Positions 49,346-58,373 of a DNA stretch of 64,000 nt are shown here, piece by piece. Under the pieces are notes generated by a model. It ran no database searches. It had not been told where the DNA came from and saw nothing but the letters and a program-made list of their open reading frames with translations. Position numbers and translations under genes: made by a program. Each line of letters starts with the position of its first letter. The first letter of the stretch is position 1. Source of the stretch: Marinomonas lutimaris (lineage in GTDB: Bacteria; Pseudomonadota; Gammaproteobacteria; Pseudomonadales; Marinomonadaceae); the NCBI RefSeq assembly GCF_019426345.1, contig NZ_JAHLLW010000009.1, forward strand, positions 62,001 through 126,000, in the 5' to 3' direction.

Positions 49346-50398
49346 TTAGCGCCTTTTACCTAAAATTAACCAGAAGAAGAAGGGCACGCCTATGATGGCA
49401 GTGACAATGCCAATAGGAAAGAGTGCACCAGGCACGATCACTTTAGACAATACTGACGCACTAGAGAGTAAAAAGGCCCCGATGATAAACGACAGAGGTA
49501 AGAAAAAACGCTGGTCTTCTCCAACCAACATCTTAGCGATATTGGGTGCCACAATGCCGACAAAGCCAATAATACCAACAAAACTGGTAACTGTTGCCGT
49601 CATAACGGCAACGATCAATAAAGTTCGTAACCTGAGTTGAGTGATATTAACACCAAGACTTTTAGCTCTTTCTTCACCTAAGCGTAATGCGGTTAGCTTC
49701 CATGCATCGCGTATTAAAAAGAACATACAGACGACAGTAACACCGATAATAATAGAAAGATTAGACCAAGAGGCTTTTGATAAGCTGCCGAAGAGCCAAA
49801 ATAGGATCTGTTGGCTCAGTTCTGGCGAAGAAATAAATTGTACAAGCGATAATAAAGATTGAAACAGGAATAATAGCGCAATCCCTGCCAATATCAGTTG
49901 TCCTGAGCTAATGTGCCTCATGGTTGCCAGCGCAAATAAAAATGTTGCTGCTAGCATGCAGCAAACAAAGGCTCCTAGCGGAACGGCAATATTGGTATTA
50001 AGTCCTAATGAGCCAAAATACAACATCATGGCAGCACCGAATCCCGCCGCTGCCGCCATACCTAATGTGTATGGGCTTGCCATAGAGTTATTGAGTAAGG
50101 TCTGCATTTCCGCACCACCAACACCCAATACGCCACCGACAACCACCGCCATGATGGCAATGGGAAGGCGTAAGTTAGACACAATGACCTGAGTTGTAGG
50201 ATCCACGTCTACCGGAAAGCCAATCAGGCTGAGTAGAGCATTGGCAACATCTTTTACGTTTAGTAAAGATGGGCCGGTCGCGACATCTAATACAAAAGAC
50301 AAGACAAGAATGATTAATAGGATGCTGATAACTGACCAACGACGCTTTTCGCTGCGTCGTTGGCTTGAGACCGCATCAGAGATTAAGTCTGATTGCAT
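49346..50398 (-). CDS. ferric siderophore ABC permease (FecCD family)
   Basis: A 350-residue permease with about nine hydrophobic segments. It shows FecCD/BtuC-family motifs: NLRLPIAIMAVVVGGVLGVGGAEMQTLLNNSMASPYTLGMAAAAGFGA, LRLGEERAKSLGVN and FVGIIGFVGIVAPNIAKMLVGEDQRFFLPLS. Only one permease gene is present, whereas Fep and Fec systems have two. The pore is therefore probably a homodimer, as in BtuCD. It follows a binding-protein gene after 31 bases. Confidence 0.92.
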   Translation of the reverse strand: MQSDLISDAVSSQRRSEKRRWSVISILLIILVLSFVLDVATGPSLLNVKDVANALLSLIGFPVDVDPTTQVIVSNLRLPIAIMAVVVGGVLGVGGAEMQTLLNNSMASPYTLGMAAAAGFGAAMMLYFGSLGLNTNIAVPLGAFVCCMLAATFLFALATMRHISSGQLILAGIALLFLFQSLLSLVQFISSPELSQQILFWLFGSLSKASWSNLSIIIGVTVVCMFFLIRDAWKLTALRLGEERAKSLGVNITQLRLRTLLIVAVMTATVTSFVGIIGFVGIVAPNIAKMLVGEDQRFFLPLSFIIGAFLLSSASVLSKVIVPGALFPIGIVTAIIGVPFFFWLILGKRR

Positions 50399-50429
50399 AG
50401 GTATGGATTCATCATTATCTCGATGAATA

Positions 50430-51530
50430 TTACTCCGTTATTTGCGCGGTAAAAGTGCCTGTTGGTATAACAGGTAAATATTTTTTATAAAAGTCTAAGT
50501 ATTCTTGCTCTGGATTTATATCTTTAAATAGGCTCGGATACATAGATTTAGCGATAAATTGAACCATAGATGCATCCAAAATAGTACGAGAAGCACCTTG
50601 GTATATGCCATATACTCGGTTGTTTTTCACCGCAGGCATTTGTTCCCAGCCGGTGCGTTTTTTATAACCAGCTAGGCGAGACTCGGCTAATTTTCTATCT
50701 ACGCCTTGACCCATTGCTATCGCATCACCTGCCATTCCTGATTCTGTGCCGGCAAGAAATACCACTTCAGGTCGTGACGCCAGTACTTGCTCTGGATTCA
50801 TTGGTCCCCACCATTCAACAAACGGTGTGGCAATGTTATCGCCGTCCATCATGGTAATGACAGCGCCCCACATATTTTTTCCATAAGTGAAGCTGTATTG
50901 GCTTGGGCCTTTATTGCCAAACTCAACATAAGTGCGTGGTTTTGGTAACTTAGCGGCTTTTATACGCTGTAGGGTGGATTCTATCGTATGTTGATAGTCA
51001 TCTGCTATTTCTTGTGCGCGTTTTTCTTGCCCAGTTAGTTCGCCAATAATTTGTGTGCTTTTAATGTGGCGCTCTAATGTTTGAGCATTGTAATCGATAA
51101 CAACGATTGGAATACCTGCATTTTCTAGGCGTTCAACATCAGTACCAAGCCCTTGATATTGCCAATCTGCTAGTAGAATAACGCTAGGCTTAAGGCTAAT
51201 GACTTTTTCGATAGAGAAGGTTTGCGCTTCTACTTCGCCCACATCTGGAATGTCCTTTAATGAAGGACGGTAGTTTGTATAAAGATTCCAGCTTGCTGGA
51301 CGCCAGCCTTCCCATGTGTCACGGGAAATACCAACTACATTGTCTAATGCGTTTTCGGTGCCTATGGCCATGTAATCTTCGGCGTAGAATCCTAGGATGA
51401 CACGCTTAGCAGGTAAATCTATTTCAACTTTTCTTCCCAAAACGTCATCAACGACGGTCATTTTTGCTTGGGCTGATCCTGCAAAAATAGACATCCCCAA
51501 AGCGTAAATAAGTAGAGCTCGTAGTTTCAT
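50430..51530 (-). CDS. ferric siderophore periplasmic binding protein, copy 1
   Basis: A 366-residue exported protein with signal peptide MKLRALLIYALGMSIFAGSAQA. The mature part follows the class III FecB/FepB-type layout (VDDVLGRKVEIDLPAKRVIL, YRPSLKDIPDVGEVEAQTFSIEKVISLKPSVILLADW). It is about three quarters identical by eye to the next upstream gene, with the same length. It sits immediately before the permease and is the copy most tightly coupled to the transporter. Confidence 0.9.
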   Translation of the reverse strand: MKLRALLIYALGMSIFAGSAQAKMTVVDDVLGRKVEIDLPAKRVILGFYAEDYMAIGTENALDNVVGISRDTWEGWRPASWNLYTNYRPSLKDIPDVGEVEAQTFSIEKVISLKPSVILLADWQYQGLGTDVERLENAGIPIVVIDYNAQTLERHIKSTQIIGELTGQEKRAQEIADDYQHTIESTLQRIKAAKLPKPRTYVEFGNKGPSQYSFTYGKNMWGAVITMMDGDNIATPFVEWWGPMNPEQVLASRPEVVFLAGTESGMAGDAIAMGQGVDRKLAESRLAGYKKRTGWEQMPAVKNNRVYGIYQGASRTILDASMVQFIAKSMYPSLFKDINPEQEYLDFYKKYLPVIPTGTFTAQITE

Positions 51531-51756
51531 TTAAAATATCCTTTTTATTGAGAATGGTTTTTGTTTGGCATCTTACGTATGGATGAGAAATTATCAAGAG
51601 CTTTATTAAGATTTAAGGCGATTTTAAGAATCATTCCTAGATATTATAAAGATAGGATGCTATTGGGTTAGGAGAGAGAAGGCTTTCATTCAAATTTAGA
51701 GATCTTTGCTGGTGGTTTAGTGCAAAGGTCTCCTATCGTAGTTTAAATAATGAATA

Positions 51757-52857
51757 TTATTTCGTTATTTGAGTAGTAAAGGTGCCCGTTGGTACGACAG
51801 GCAAATATTTTTTATAGAAATCTAGGTATTCTTCTTCTGGGTCGATGTCTTTAAATAAACTTGGGTACATGGACTTTGCTATAAATTGAACCATAGAGGC
51901 GCCTAAGATAGTACGAGCAGCGCCATGGTATATACCATAAATACGTTGGTTTTTTACTGCTGGTAATTGCTGCCAGCCAGCGCGCTTTGTGAAGTCTTTT
52001 AAACGAGATTCAGCCAGCTTTCGGTCAATGCCCTGTCCCATTACCATAGCGTCTCCTCTTACTCCAGACTCGGTACCTGAAATGAAGATTACTTCGGGTT
52101 TTGAGTCTAAAACTTGCTGAGGACTCATCGATCCCCACCACGCGATAAACGGTGTCGCAACATTGTCTCCTTGAAGCATAGTAATGACTGCCCCCCACAT
52201 ATTTTTCCCATAAGTGAAGCTGTATTGGTTTGGCCCTTTATTACCGTATTCTACATAGGTACGAGGCTTCGCTAAGTCAGCTGCTTTTATTCGTTGTAAT
52301 GTAGATTCTATTGTCTGCTTGTACTCGTCTGAAATTTTTCTCGCTCGTTTATTTTGCCCTGTAAGTTGGCCGATAATCATCGTACTTTTAATATGGCGGT
52401 CTAATGTTTGAGCATTATAGTCAACGACGACGATTGGAATGTTAGCGTCATTGAAACGGCCAATGTCCGTACCTAAGCCTTTATATTGCCAATCTGCTAG
52501 TAAAATCACGCTGGGGTTTAAACTAATTACCTTATCAATGGAGAAGGTTTTAGTCTCGACTTCACCAACATCAGGAATATCTTTCAACGAAGGGCGGTAG
52601 TTGGTGTAAAGCTTCCAGTTTTCAGGACGCCAGATTTCCCATGTATCGCGTGAAATGCCTACTACTTTATCAAAAGCACTTTCTGTGCCGATAGCCATAT
52701 AATCTTCAGCGTATATACCTAGAACCACTCTTTGTGCAGGCAAGTCCACTTCTACCTTGCGGCCTAAAACGTCATTGATCACGGTCATTCTCGCTTGGGT
52801 TGGCCCAACCAAGGAAAACATCCCTAACATCAGTATAAATTTAAGAAGCTGATTCAT
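51757..52857 (-). CDS. ferric siderophore periplasmic binding protein, copy 2
   Basis: A 366-residue paralogue of the downstream binding protein, with its own signal peptide (FILMLGMFSLVGPTQA). The segments VEVDLPAQRVVLGIYAEDYMAIGTES and YRPSLKDIPDVGEVETKTFSIDKVISLNPSVILLADW align without gaps to copy 1. Differences are scattered rather than clustered, consistent with an old tandem duplication under selection. A 226-base gap separates the two. It is divergent from entC and probably shares the Fur-regulated promoter region. Confidence 0.9.
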   Translation of the reverse strand: MNQLLKFILMLGMFSLVGPTQARMTVINDVLGRKVEVDLPAQRVVLGIYAEDYMAIGTESAFDKVVGISRDTWEIWRPENWKLYTNYRPSLKDIPDVGEVETKTFSIDKVISLNPSVILLADWQYKGLGTDIGRFNDANIPIVVVDYNAQTLDRHIKSTMIIGQLTGQNKRARKISDEYKQTIESTLQRIKAADLAKPRTYVEYGNKGPNQYSFTYGKNMWGAVITMLQGDNVATPFIAWWGSMSPQQVLDSKPEVIFISGTESGVRGDAMVMGQGIDRKLAESRLKDFTKRAGWQQLPAVKNQRIYGIYHGAARTILGASMVQFIAKSMYPSLFKDIDPEEEYLDFYKKYLPVVPTGTFTTQITK

Positions 52858-52997
52858 AAAGTACTCTTTACTGAGGATGATTTTTCGCTTTTTTTATGCT
52901 CTGTATAAGTGGTGAATTACCTATTAATTTTAAAATGCTCTCTACTTTTAATAGTACGCTTACAGATAATTTACAAGTGATTATTTTGGTTTTAATT

Positions 52998-53016
52998 GAA
53001 AATGGTTATCATTAAG
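52998..53016. promoter_or_regulatory. Fur-box-like site 1 in the entC/binding-protein divergent region
   Basis: GAAAATGGTTATCATTAAG shares most positions with the Fur consensus GATAATGATAATCATTATC. It lies 44 bases before the entC start and 141 bases before the divergent binding protein, so it could control both. Confidence 0.7.
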
Positions 53017-53031
53017 TCTATATTCTCTTTT

Positions 53032-53050
53032 GATAATGGTTATCATTACA
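53032..53050. promoter_or_regulatory. Fur-box-like site 2 overlapping the entC leader
   Basis: GATAATGGTTATCATTACA matches 15 of 19 Fur-consensus bases and touches the entC ribosome site (CAGGAG at 53049-53054). Bound Fur would block transcription under iron-replete conditions. Confidence 0.8.
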
Positions 53051-53059
53051 GGAGATTTT

Positions 53060-54235
53060 ATGGACGTTACCTTCCCTGAACATCCCGATATCTTAGTGCC
53101 TCATCAGTCACAAGATGATGTTTTTTTATTCAATTCTAATTCCAGTCTTGTGCGTACAAACGGAATTCGCCAACGCATTGCTGTCCCACTGCTGAGTAAT
53201 ACTTTCCGCCAAGAGGTTCAAGCTGTATTTAAAAAAGAGCAGGCTCAAGGCAAATGTAATCCCATTCTAGTAGGAGCTATTCCATTTGATATGAATCAGC
53301 CGGCTCAACTGGTGGTGCCTGAGTGGTATGAAAGAGTTAAGCCTCTGGATCATAACTTGTCTCCATTTATCGATAAGGATTTTATTCATCATGCAAGTGA
53401 GCAAAGCTTTGTTCCAAATCATGTAGATTTTTTAGACATGATAGAGCAAGCGCTATCTATCTTTGAAAATAGCCTTTTGAAGAAAGTTGTTTTATCCAAA
53501 ATACTGAAGTTAACCTTAGACAAAAGTGTTGATGTGCCACGCTTATTGGCCAATATAATGGCGCAAAATCCAAGTGCTTATCACTTTAGTGTACCGCTCG
53601 AAAATAGTGTTTTAATTGGTGCTAGCCCTGAATTACTTATTAGGAAGCAGGGTAATAAGATATTCTCAAATCCATTGGCTGGATCAGCAAAACGTTTGAA
53701 AAACGCCGATGCAGATCGACAAGCAGCAAAAACTCTTGCAAATTCAGCGAAAGATCAATACGAGCACCGCCTTGTTGTAGATGCCATTCGGGCTGCTCTG
53801 TTGCCTGTTGTAGAAAGCCTTAAAACACAAGAAGAGCCCAGTGTAATCGCGACACCAACAATGTGGCATTTATCAACGGACATTGAAGCAACGCTTCCAG
53901 CGATAAATGCTCCTTCCATGTTTGATCTTATTAAACAAATACACCCAACGCCTGCTATGTGTGGCACGCCAACAGTCTCCGCGCAGCATCATATTGCAGC
54001 ACTTGAGCCTCATCAACGTGGATTCTTTAGCGGTTTGGTCGGCTGGTGTGATTCGAAAGGTGATGGGGAGTGGGCTATTGCTATACGTTGTGCCGAAGTG
54101 TCAGGTAATAAGGTGACCTTATTCGCTGGAGCTGGTGTAGTGCCTGATTCAAATCCAGAAAGTGAGTGGTTAGAAACCAGCGCAAAAATGCGCACCATGC
54201 TGAATGCATTTGGAATAAAGGAAGATGTGATATGA
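53060..54235 (+). CDS. entC: isochorismate synthase
   Basis: A 391-residue chorismate-utilising enzyme of the EntC/DhbC type. Conserved parts include KKVVLSKILKL, NPLAGSAKRLKNADAD, KDQYEHRLVVDAIRAAL, IHPTPAMCGTP and the C-terminal GAGVVPDSNPESEWLETSAKMRTML. It converts chorismate to isochorismate, the first step to 2,3-dihydroxybenzoate. I chose ATG 53060, five bases after GGAG. An in-frame TTG at 53030 lies inside the Fur box. Its stop overlaps entE by four bases. Confidence 0.94.
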   Translation: MDVTFPEHPDILVPHQSQDDVFLFNSNSSLVRTNGIRQRIAVPLLSNTFRQEVQAVFKKEQAQGKCNPILVGAIPFDMNQPAQLVVPEWYERVKPLDHNLSPFIDKDFIHHASEQSFVPNHVDFLDMIEQALSIFENSLLKKVVLSKILKLTLDKSVDVPRLLANIMAQNPSAYHFSVPLENSVLIGASPELLIRKQGNKIFSNPLAGSAKRLKNADADRQAAKTLANSAKDQYEHRLVVDAIRAALLPVVESLKTQEEPSVIATPTMWHLSTDIEATLPAINAPSMFDLIKQIHPTPAMCGTPTVSAQHHIAALEPHQRGFFSGLVGWCDSKGDGEWAIAIRCAEVSGNKVTLFAGAGVVPDSNPESEWLETSAKMRTMLNAFGIKEDVI

Positions 54236-55872
54236 GTATTGCTTTTACGCCTTGGCCAGAATCGTTTGCCAAGAAATATCGAGAAAAGGGGTATTGGACT
54301 GATCGGCCATTACTGGATCTAATTGATAACGCACCACAAGAAAATGTCGCTGTTATTTGTGGTGAAAGGTCGTTGAGTTATCAAGATTTGTGTTCTCAAT
54401 CTAGGCGATTAGCTGTTTATTTTCAGGGGCTTGGTTTGCGAACTGGAGATACCGCATTGGTCCAGCTTCCTAATATTGCTGAGTTTTATGTGGTGTTTTT
54501 TGCGCTTATGCGTCTTGGTGTTGCTCCTGTTAACGCATTGTTTAGCCATAACAAAATTGAGTTGACCGCTTACGCCAGCCAAATCGAGCCTAAAATTATT
54601 ATTGCCAGTGATGAGCACGTCTTGTTTCATGATGGTGCTTTTTTCAATACGTTGAGAGCATTGTCAAAAGAGTTACAGCACGCTTTGATTATTGGTAAAT
54701 CAGAATGGGCTGAGACACTTGAAAATGTACTGGCTTCATCGACAAGTACTTTATTAACAGCTGTGCCAAGTAAGGCCGATGAGGTGGCATTCTTTCAGCT
54801 TTCTGGTGGCAGTACAGGTACGCCAAAGCTAATCCCAAGAACCCACAACGATTACTTTTTTAGTGTGCGTCGTAGTACTGAAATCTGCCACTTTACGGCC
54901 ACTACACAGTATCTTTGTGCGTTACCTTGTGCTCATAATTTTCCTCTGAGTTCTCCTGGTGCCTTTGGTGTTTTTCATGTTGGTGGGTGCGTTGTTATGT
55001 CACCAAGTCCTGATGCGAATACGTGTTTCGAATTAATCGAACGCCATCAAGTGACTGTTGCCGCTTTGGTTCCTCCTGCTTTGGCTCTGTGGTTACAAGC
55101 GGCACCGTCCAATAATGCGTCTTTATCTTCTTTGCAGCTAATGCAGGTTGGTGGTGCAAAACTGAGTGAAAGCCTTGCTCGACAAGTGCCGGAAATATTG
55201 GGCTGTCAGTTGCAACAGATTCTTGGTATGGCTGAAGGTTTGGTGAACTATACCAGATTAGATGATGACCTCGAAACAATAGTGACGACGCAAGGCCGCC
55301 CCATGTGTTCACTTGATGAGGTAAGAATCATCAATGAAGCTGGCGAAGAAGCGTCAGTAGGTGAGGTTGGTGAATTAGCGACACGAGGTCCTTATACCAT
55401 TCGTGGTTATTACAAGTCGCCAGAACATAATGCCAAGGTGTTTGATGAGGAAGGGTTTTATCATTCAGGGGATTTGGTTTGCCGTAACGATAAGGGTTAT
55501 TTGACAGTAGTCGGACGTGATAAAGATCAAATTAATCGTGGTGGTGAAAAAATTGCTGCGGAAGAAATAGAAAACCTTTTATTGAGGCATGAGCAGATTA
55601 TGCACAGTGCGCTTGTCTCTATGCCGGACAGCATGATGGGAGAAAAGAGCTGTGCTTTTATTGTCCCGAAAATCGCCAGTCACGGCATGAAAAGTCTCTC
55701 GTTACGTAAATATCTAAGAGGGCTCGGCGTGGCGGATTATAAAGTGCCTGATAGGTTTGAGTTTATTGACTCTCTTCCCCTAACGCCCGTTGGCAAGCCG
55801 AACAAAGTCGCATTACGCGAGGTGATACGCCAACGTTTACAACTCACTTCTCAACTCGATAAAACACTGTAA
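54232..55872 (+). CDS. entE: 2,3-dihydroxybenzoate-AMP ligase
   Basis: A 546-residue adenylating enzyme. It begins FTPWPESFAKKYREKGYWTDRPL as in EntE/DhbE. The P-loop is LSGGSTGTPKLIPRTHNDY, with YHSGDLVCRNDKGYLTVVGRDKDQINRGGEKIAAEEIE in the C-terminal domain and the catalytic Lys in PVGKPNKVALRE. It activates 2,3-dihydroxybenzoate and loads it on the EntB carrier domain. The ATG at 54232 lies in the entC stop (ATGA). A longer frame from 54166 would overlap entC and is not used. Confidence 0.95.
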   Translation: MSIAFTPWPESFAKKYREKGYWTDRPLLDLIDNAPQENVAVICGERSLSYQDLCSQSRRLAVYFQGLGLRTGDTALVQLPNIAEFYVVFFALMRLGVAPVNALFSHNKIELTAYASQIEPKIIIASDEHVLFHDGAFFNTLRALSKELQHALIIGKSEWAETLENVLASSTSTLLTAVPSKADEVAFFQLSGGSTGTPKLIPRTHNDYFFSVRRSTEICHFTATTQYLCALPCAHNFPLSSPGAFGVFHVGGCVVMSPSPDANTCFELIERHQVTVAALVPPALALWLQAAPSNNASLSSLQLMQVGGAKLSESLARQVPEILGCQLQQILGMAEGLVNYTRLDDDLETIVTTQGRPMCSLDEVRIINEAGEEASVGEVGELATRGPYTIRGYYKSPEHNAKVFDEEGFYHSGDLVCRNDKGYLTVVGRDKDQINRGGEKIAAEEIENLLLRHEQIMHSALVSMPDSMMGEKSCAFIVPKIASHGMKSLSLRKYLRGLGVADYKVPDRFEFIDSLPLTPVGKPNKVALREVIRQRLQLTSQLDKTL

Positions 55873-55884
55873 AAAAGGACCATT

Positions 55885-56769
55885 ATGAGCATTCCTACGA
55901 TACCTTCTTATTCCATGCCAGCATCTGATACTTTTCCTAATCAAAAAGTAAATTGGGTGTTAGAGCCAAATCGAGCAGTGTTTTTAATTCATGATATGCA
56001 AGCGTATTTTTTACGTTTCTATGATACGGATTCCGAGTTAATTAAAATACTTAAACAAAATTTGGCAGCGATAAAAGCCTATTGTCGAGCGAATGACATC
56101 CCGGTTGTTTACACCGCACAACCTAATGATCAAAAGCCTGAAGACAGAGCTTTGCTTAATGATATGTGGGGAAGTGGGCTAAATGATTTTCCTGAGTTGC
56201 AACAGGTTGTCGAAGAATTGGCTCCAGACGAAAAAGATACGGTTTTGGTGAAGTGGCGTTATAGCGCATTTCATCGTTCTAATCTTCAAGAGCTGATGCA
56301 GAGCTGGGGACGTGACCAGTTATTGATTGGTGGTGTTTATGCGCACATTGGCTGCATGATTACGGCCGCTGATGCGTTTATGCGTGATATTCAGCCTTTC
56401 GTGATAGGTGATGCCTTGGCGGATTTTAGTGAAGAGGAGCATCGACAAGCGCTCACCTTTACAGGTGGAAGAACAGGTCGAGTGATTTCAACAAAAGAGG
56501 TGTTGATTGCAACCGATATTGTTGATACAGATTTTCGCTATGAGCAGTTAAAAGCACAAGTTTTTGCCTTCCTAGATGATGAAGATATCCAGGAATTTGA
56601 TGCCGATGAAGAGCTTGTAGATTATGGCCTTGATTCGATTCAAATCATGTCATTGGTCACTAAATGGAAAGCTCAGGGAGTTGAGGTTTCTTTTCAAGAG
56701 CTTGCCAGTGCCGCAACACTGAATGGTTGGTGGGAGCTGATCCAAAACAAGAGGGTGCTAGCTGCATGA
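55885..56769 (+). CDS. entB: isochorismatase / aryl carrier protein
   Basis: A 294-residue bifunctional protein. The N-terminal isochorismatase domain (about 1-210) has FLIHDMQAYFLRFY with the catalytic Asp, LVKWRYSAFHRS with Lys and GGVYAHIGCMITAADAF. The C-terminal aryl carrier domain carries the phosphopantetheine Ser in DYGLDSIQIMSLVTKW. It makes 2,3-dihydro-2,3-dihydroxybenzoate and then presents DHB to the NRPS. It lies 12 bases after entE and overlaps entA by four bases. Confidence 0.95.
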   Translation: MSIPTIPSYSMPASDTFPNQKVNWVLEPNRAVFLIHDMQAYFLRFYDTDSELIKILKQNLAAIKAYCRANDIPVVYTAQPNDQKPEDRALLNDMWGSGLNDFPELQQVVEELAPDEKDTVLVKWRYSAFHRSNLQELMQSWGRDQLLIGGVYAHIGCMITAADAFMRDIQPFVIGDALADFSEEEHRQALTFTGGRTGRVISTKEVLIATDIVDTDFRYEQLKAQVFAFLDDEDIQEFDADEELVDYGLDSIQIMSLVTKWKAQGVEVSFQELASAATLNGWWELIQNKRVLAA

Positions 56770-57524
56770 TTAATCCACTCGATTTTTCAGGTAAAACTGT
56801 CTGGGTAACGGGTGCTGGAAGCGGTATTGGGTTGGAGGTTGCTAATCAATTTACTTCTCTTGGCGCCAAGGTTGTTGGCTTTGATTTATTGTTTGATGGT
56901 GAGTGTTATGATTTTGATTGTGTGACTATAGATATTAGTAATGAAGAAGCTATTTCTCGTGTTGTGCCAGGGTTATTGAGTGATTCTCCACGATTAGATG
57001 TATTGGTGAATGGTGCGGGAATATTGCATTTGGGAAGCCTAGAAGAGACAAGCTTTGATGATTTCAAACGCTGTTTTAACGTCAATGCGGGCGGTGCGTT
57101 TTTAATGATTAAGCATACAGCTCCTACTTTTAAACGCCAGAAGAGTGGTGCAATTGTCACTATTAGCTCAAATGCAGCCAAAGTGCCGAGGCAAAATATG
57201 GCGGCTTACTGCGCTTCTAAGGCAGCTTTATCAGCGTTGAGCCATACGGCAGGGCTAGAATTAGCACCTTATGGCGTCCGTTGTAATTTAGTCTGTCCTG
57301 GCTCTACCGACACGCCCATGCAGCGAATGTTGTGGACAAGTGATGACGCTGAGCAAAATACGATTAAAGGTTTTCCCGAGCAATATAAATTGGGTATTCC
57401 ATTAGGTAAAATTGCTCAGCCGAGCGATATTGCTCAAGTGGTATTGTTCTTTGCTTCCGATATGTCGAACCATATCACCATGCAGGATATTGTTGCAGAC
57501 GGTGGAGCTACGTTAAACGCTTAG
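56766..57524 (+). CDS. entA: 2,3-dihydro-2,3-dihydroxybenzoate dehydrogenase
   Basis: A 252-residue short-chain dehydrogenase with cofactor motif VTGAGSGIGLEV, NGAG-ILHLG, SSNAAKVPRQNMAAYCASKAAL (catalytic Ser, Tyr-x-x-x-Lys) and CPGSTDTPMQRMLW, as in EntA/DhbA. It oxidises the EntB product to 2,3-dihydroxybenzoate with NAD. The start lies inside the entB stop (ATGA). A terminator follows 53 bases after the stop. Confidence 0.95.
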   Translation: MINPLDFSGKTVWVTGAGSGIGLEVANQFTSLGAKVVGFDLLFDGECYDFDCVTIDISNEEAISRVVPGLLSDSPRLDVLVNGAGILHLGSLEETSFDDFKRCFNVNAGGAFLMIKHTAPTFKRQKSGAIVTISSNAAKVPRQNMAAYCASKAALSALSHTAGLELAPYGVRCNLVCPGSTDTPMQRMLWTSDDAEQNTIKGFPEQYKLGIPLGKIAQPSDIAQVVLFFASDMSNHITMQDIVADGGATLNA

Positions 57525-57576
57525 TAAGTTTGTTATAAGATGAATCAAGTGTTTTCTTGTTTTTTAAGGAAAATTT

Positions 57577-57607
57577 GCTCGGTATGATTTTCATATCGAG
57601 CTTTTTT
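57577..57607 (+). terminator. intrinsic terminator after entCEBA
   Basis: An 11-bp stem GCTCGGTATGA/TCATATCGAGC (one G-U pair) with a three-base loop, followed by six T. It ends only two bases before the start codon of the next gene. Confidence 0.85.
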
Positions 57608-57609
57608 AT

Positions 57610-58308
57610 ATGGACATTAAAGTGAATTGCTATTTCCAAACGAAAATACAGTTATTTGGTTCTCATGTTTTGCATGTGAGTCATTTTGTTTTTAAAGAAG
57701 AGTCTTTGGTTGCGACACACTATGAAGCCAGTGTTGCAAAACCGTCAGGCTATAGCAATTGGCGAACGAAGCGTAAAGAAACCTTTTTGGCAGGGCGGCT
57801 TGCGGTTAAGCACGCACAAAATTGTTTGAGTGTGTCTGTAGTAGATGTCGCAAAAGCTGAAGATGGTGCACCGGTTTGGCCAAATGGATATACCGGCAGT
57901 ATTTCCCATACGGATAATCAGGCGATTGCTGTCTTGTTTCGCCCTTCGAAAATAGGGATTCAGTATATCGGCATAGATTTGGAAGCCTTTAGTAATGCCG
58001 AAATGCTAGATGTAACTGATTCAATAGGATCACAGCGTGAGTTTGAAATATTATCAATTGCTGGAGTGAAAAAAGAGTTGTTGACCTTGACTCTCTTTTC
58101 TTTAAAAGAAAGTGTTTATAAATCACTTTACCCTTTGGTAGGCGAGTTTTTTGACTTTCTGGATGTTGAGTTGACGTCTTGTGAAGGAGGTGAGTATTTT
58201 GAGTTTCAAGTAAAGCGGCAGTTAAGTCAGAAAGTGCCGCTTAGTTTTGTTTTGCGTAGGGGTTATAAAGAGCAAGAAGGGCATCTATTAACTTGGGCTT
58301 TTTATTGA
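57610..58308 (+). CDS. entD: 4'-phosphopantetheinyl transferase (EntD-like)
   Basis: A 232-residue Sfp/EntD-family enzyme: KRKETFLAGRLAVKHAQ, GSISHTDNQAIAVL, the metal-binding GIDLEAF and FSLKESVYKSLYP. It should activate the carrier domains of EntB and the NRPS. The start is uncertain. The ATG at 57610 lies directly behind an intrinsic terminator whose T tract occupies the ribosome-site position. GTG at 57622 (behind GGA) is a possible alternative. Expression may depend on readthrough. Convergent with the receptor gene. Confidence 0.88.
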   Translation: MDIKVNCYFQTKIQLFGSHVLHVSHFVFKEESLVATHYEASVAKPSGYSNWRTKRKETFLAGRLAVKHAQNCLSVSVVDVAKAEDGAPVWPNGYTGSISHTDNQAIAVLFRPSKIGIQYIGIDLEAFSNAEMLDVTDSIGSQREFEILSIAGVKKELLTLTLFSLKESVYKSLYPLVGEFFDFLDVELTSCEGGEYFEFQVKRQLSQKVPLSFVLRRGYKEQEGHLLTWAFY

Positions 58309-58323
58309 TAAAAATTGATATTT

Positions 58324-58356
58324 AAAAGGGCGAATCATTTCTGATTCCCCCTTTTT
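58324..58356. terminator. bidirectional terminator between entD and the receptor gene
   Basis: A hairpin AAAAGGG-c-GAATCA / TGATTC-c-CCCTTTT with a four-base loop lies between convergent genes and is followed by a T tract. Confidence 0.8.
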
Positions 58357-58373
58357 ATTTGACTAAATAAACA

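Noticed and set aside
51757..52857. Assembly artefact producing duplicated binding proteins
   Set aside because: The copies differ throughout at protein level and have distinct signal peptides and flanks, so they are true paralogues.
54166..54231. Longer entE start overlapping entC
   Set aside because: The ATG at 54232 forms the usual ATGA overlap with entC and gives the canonical EntE N terminus.
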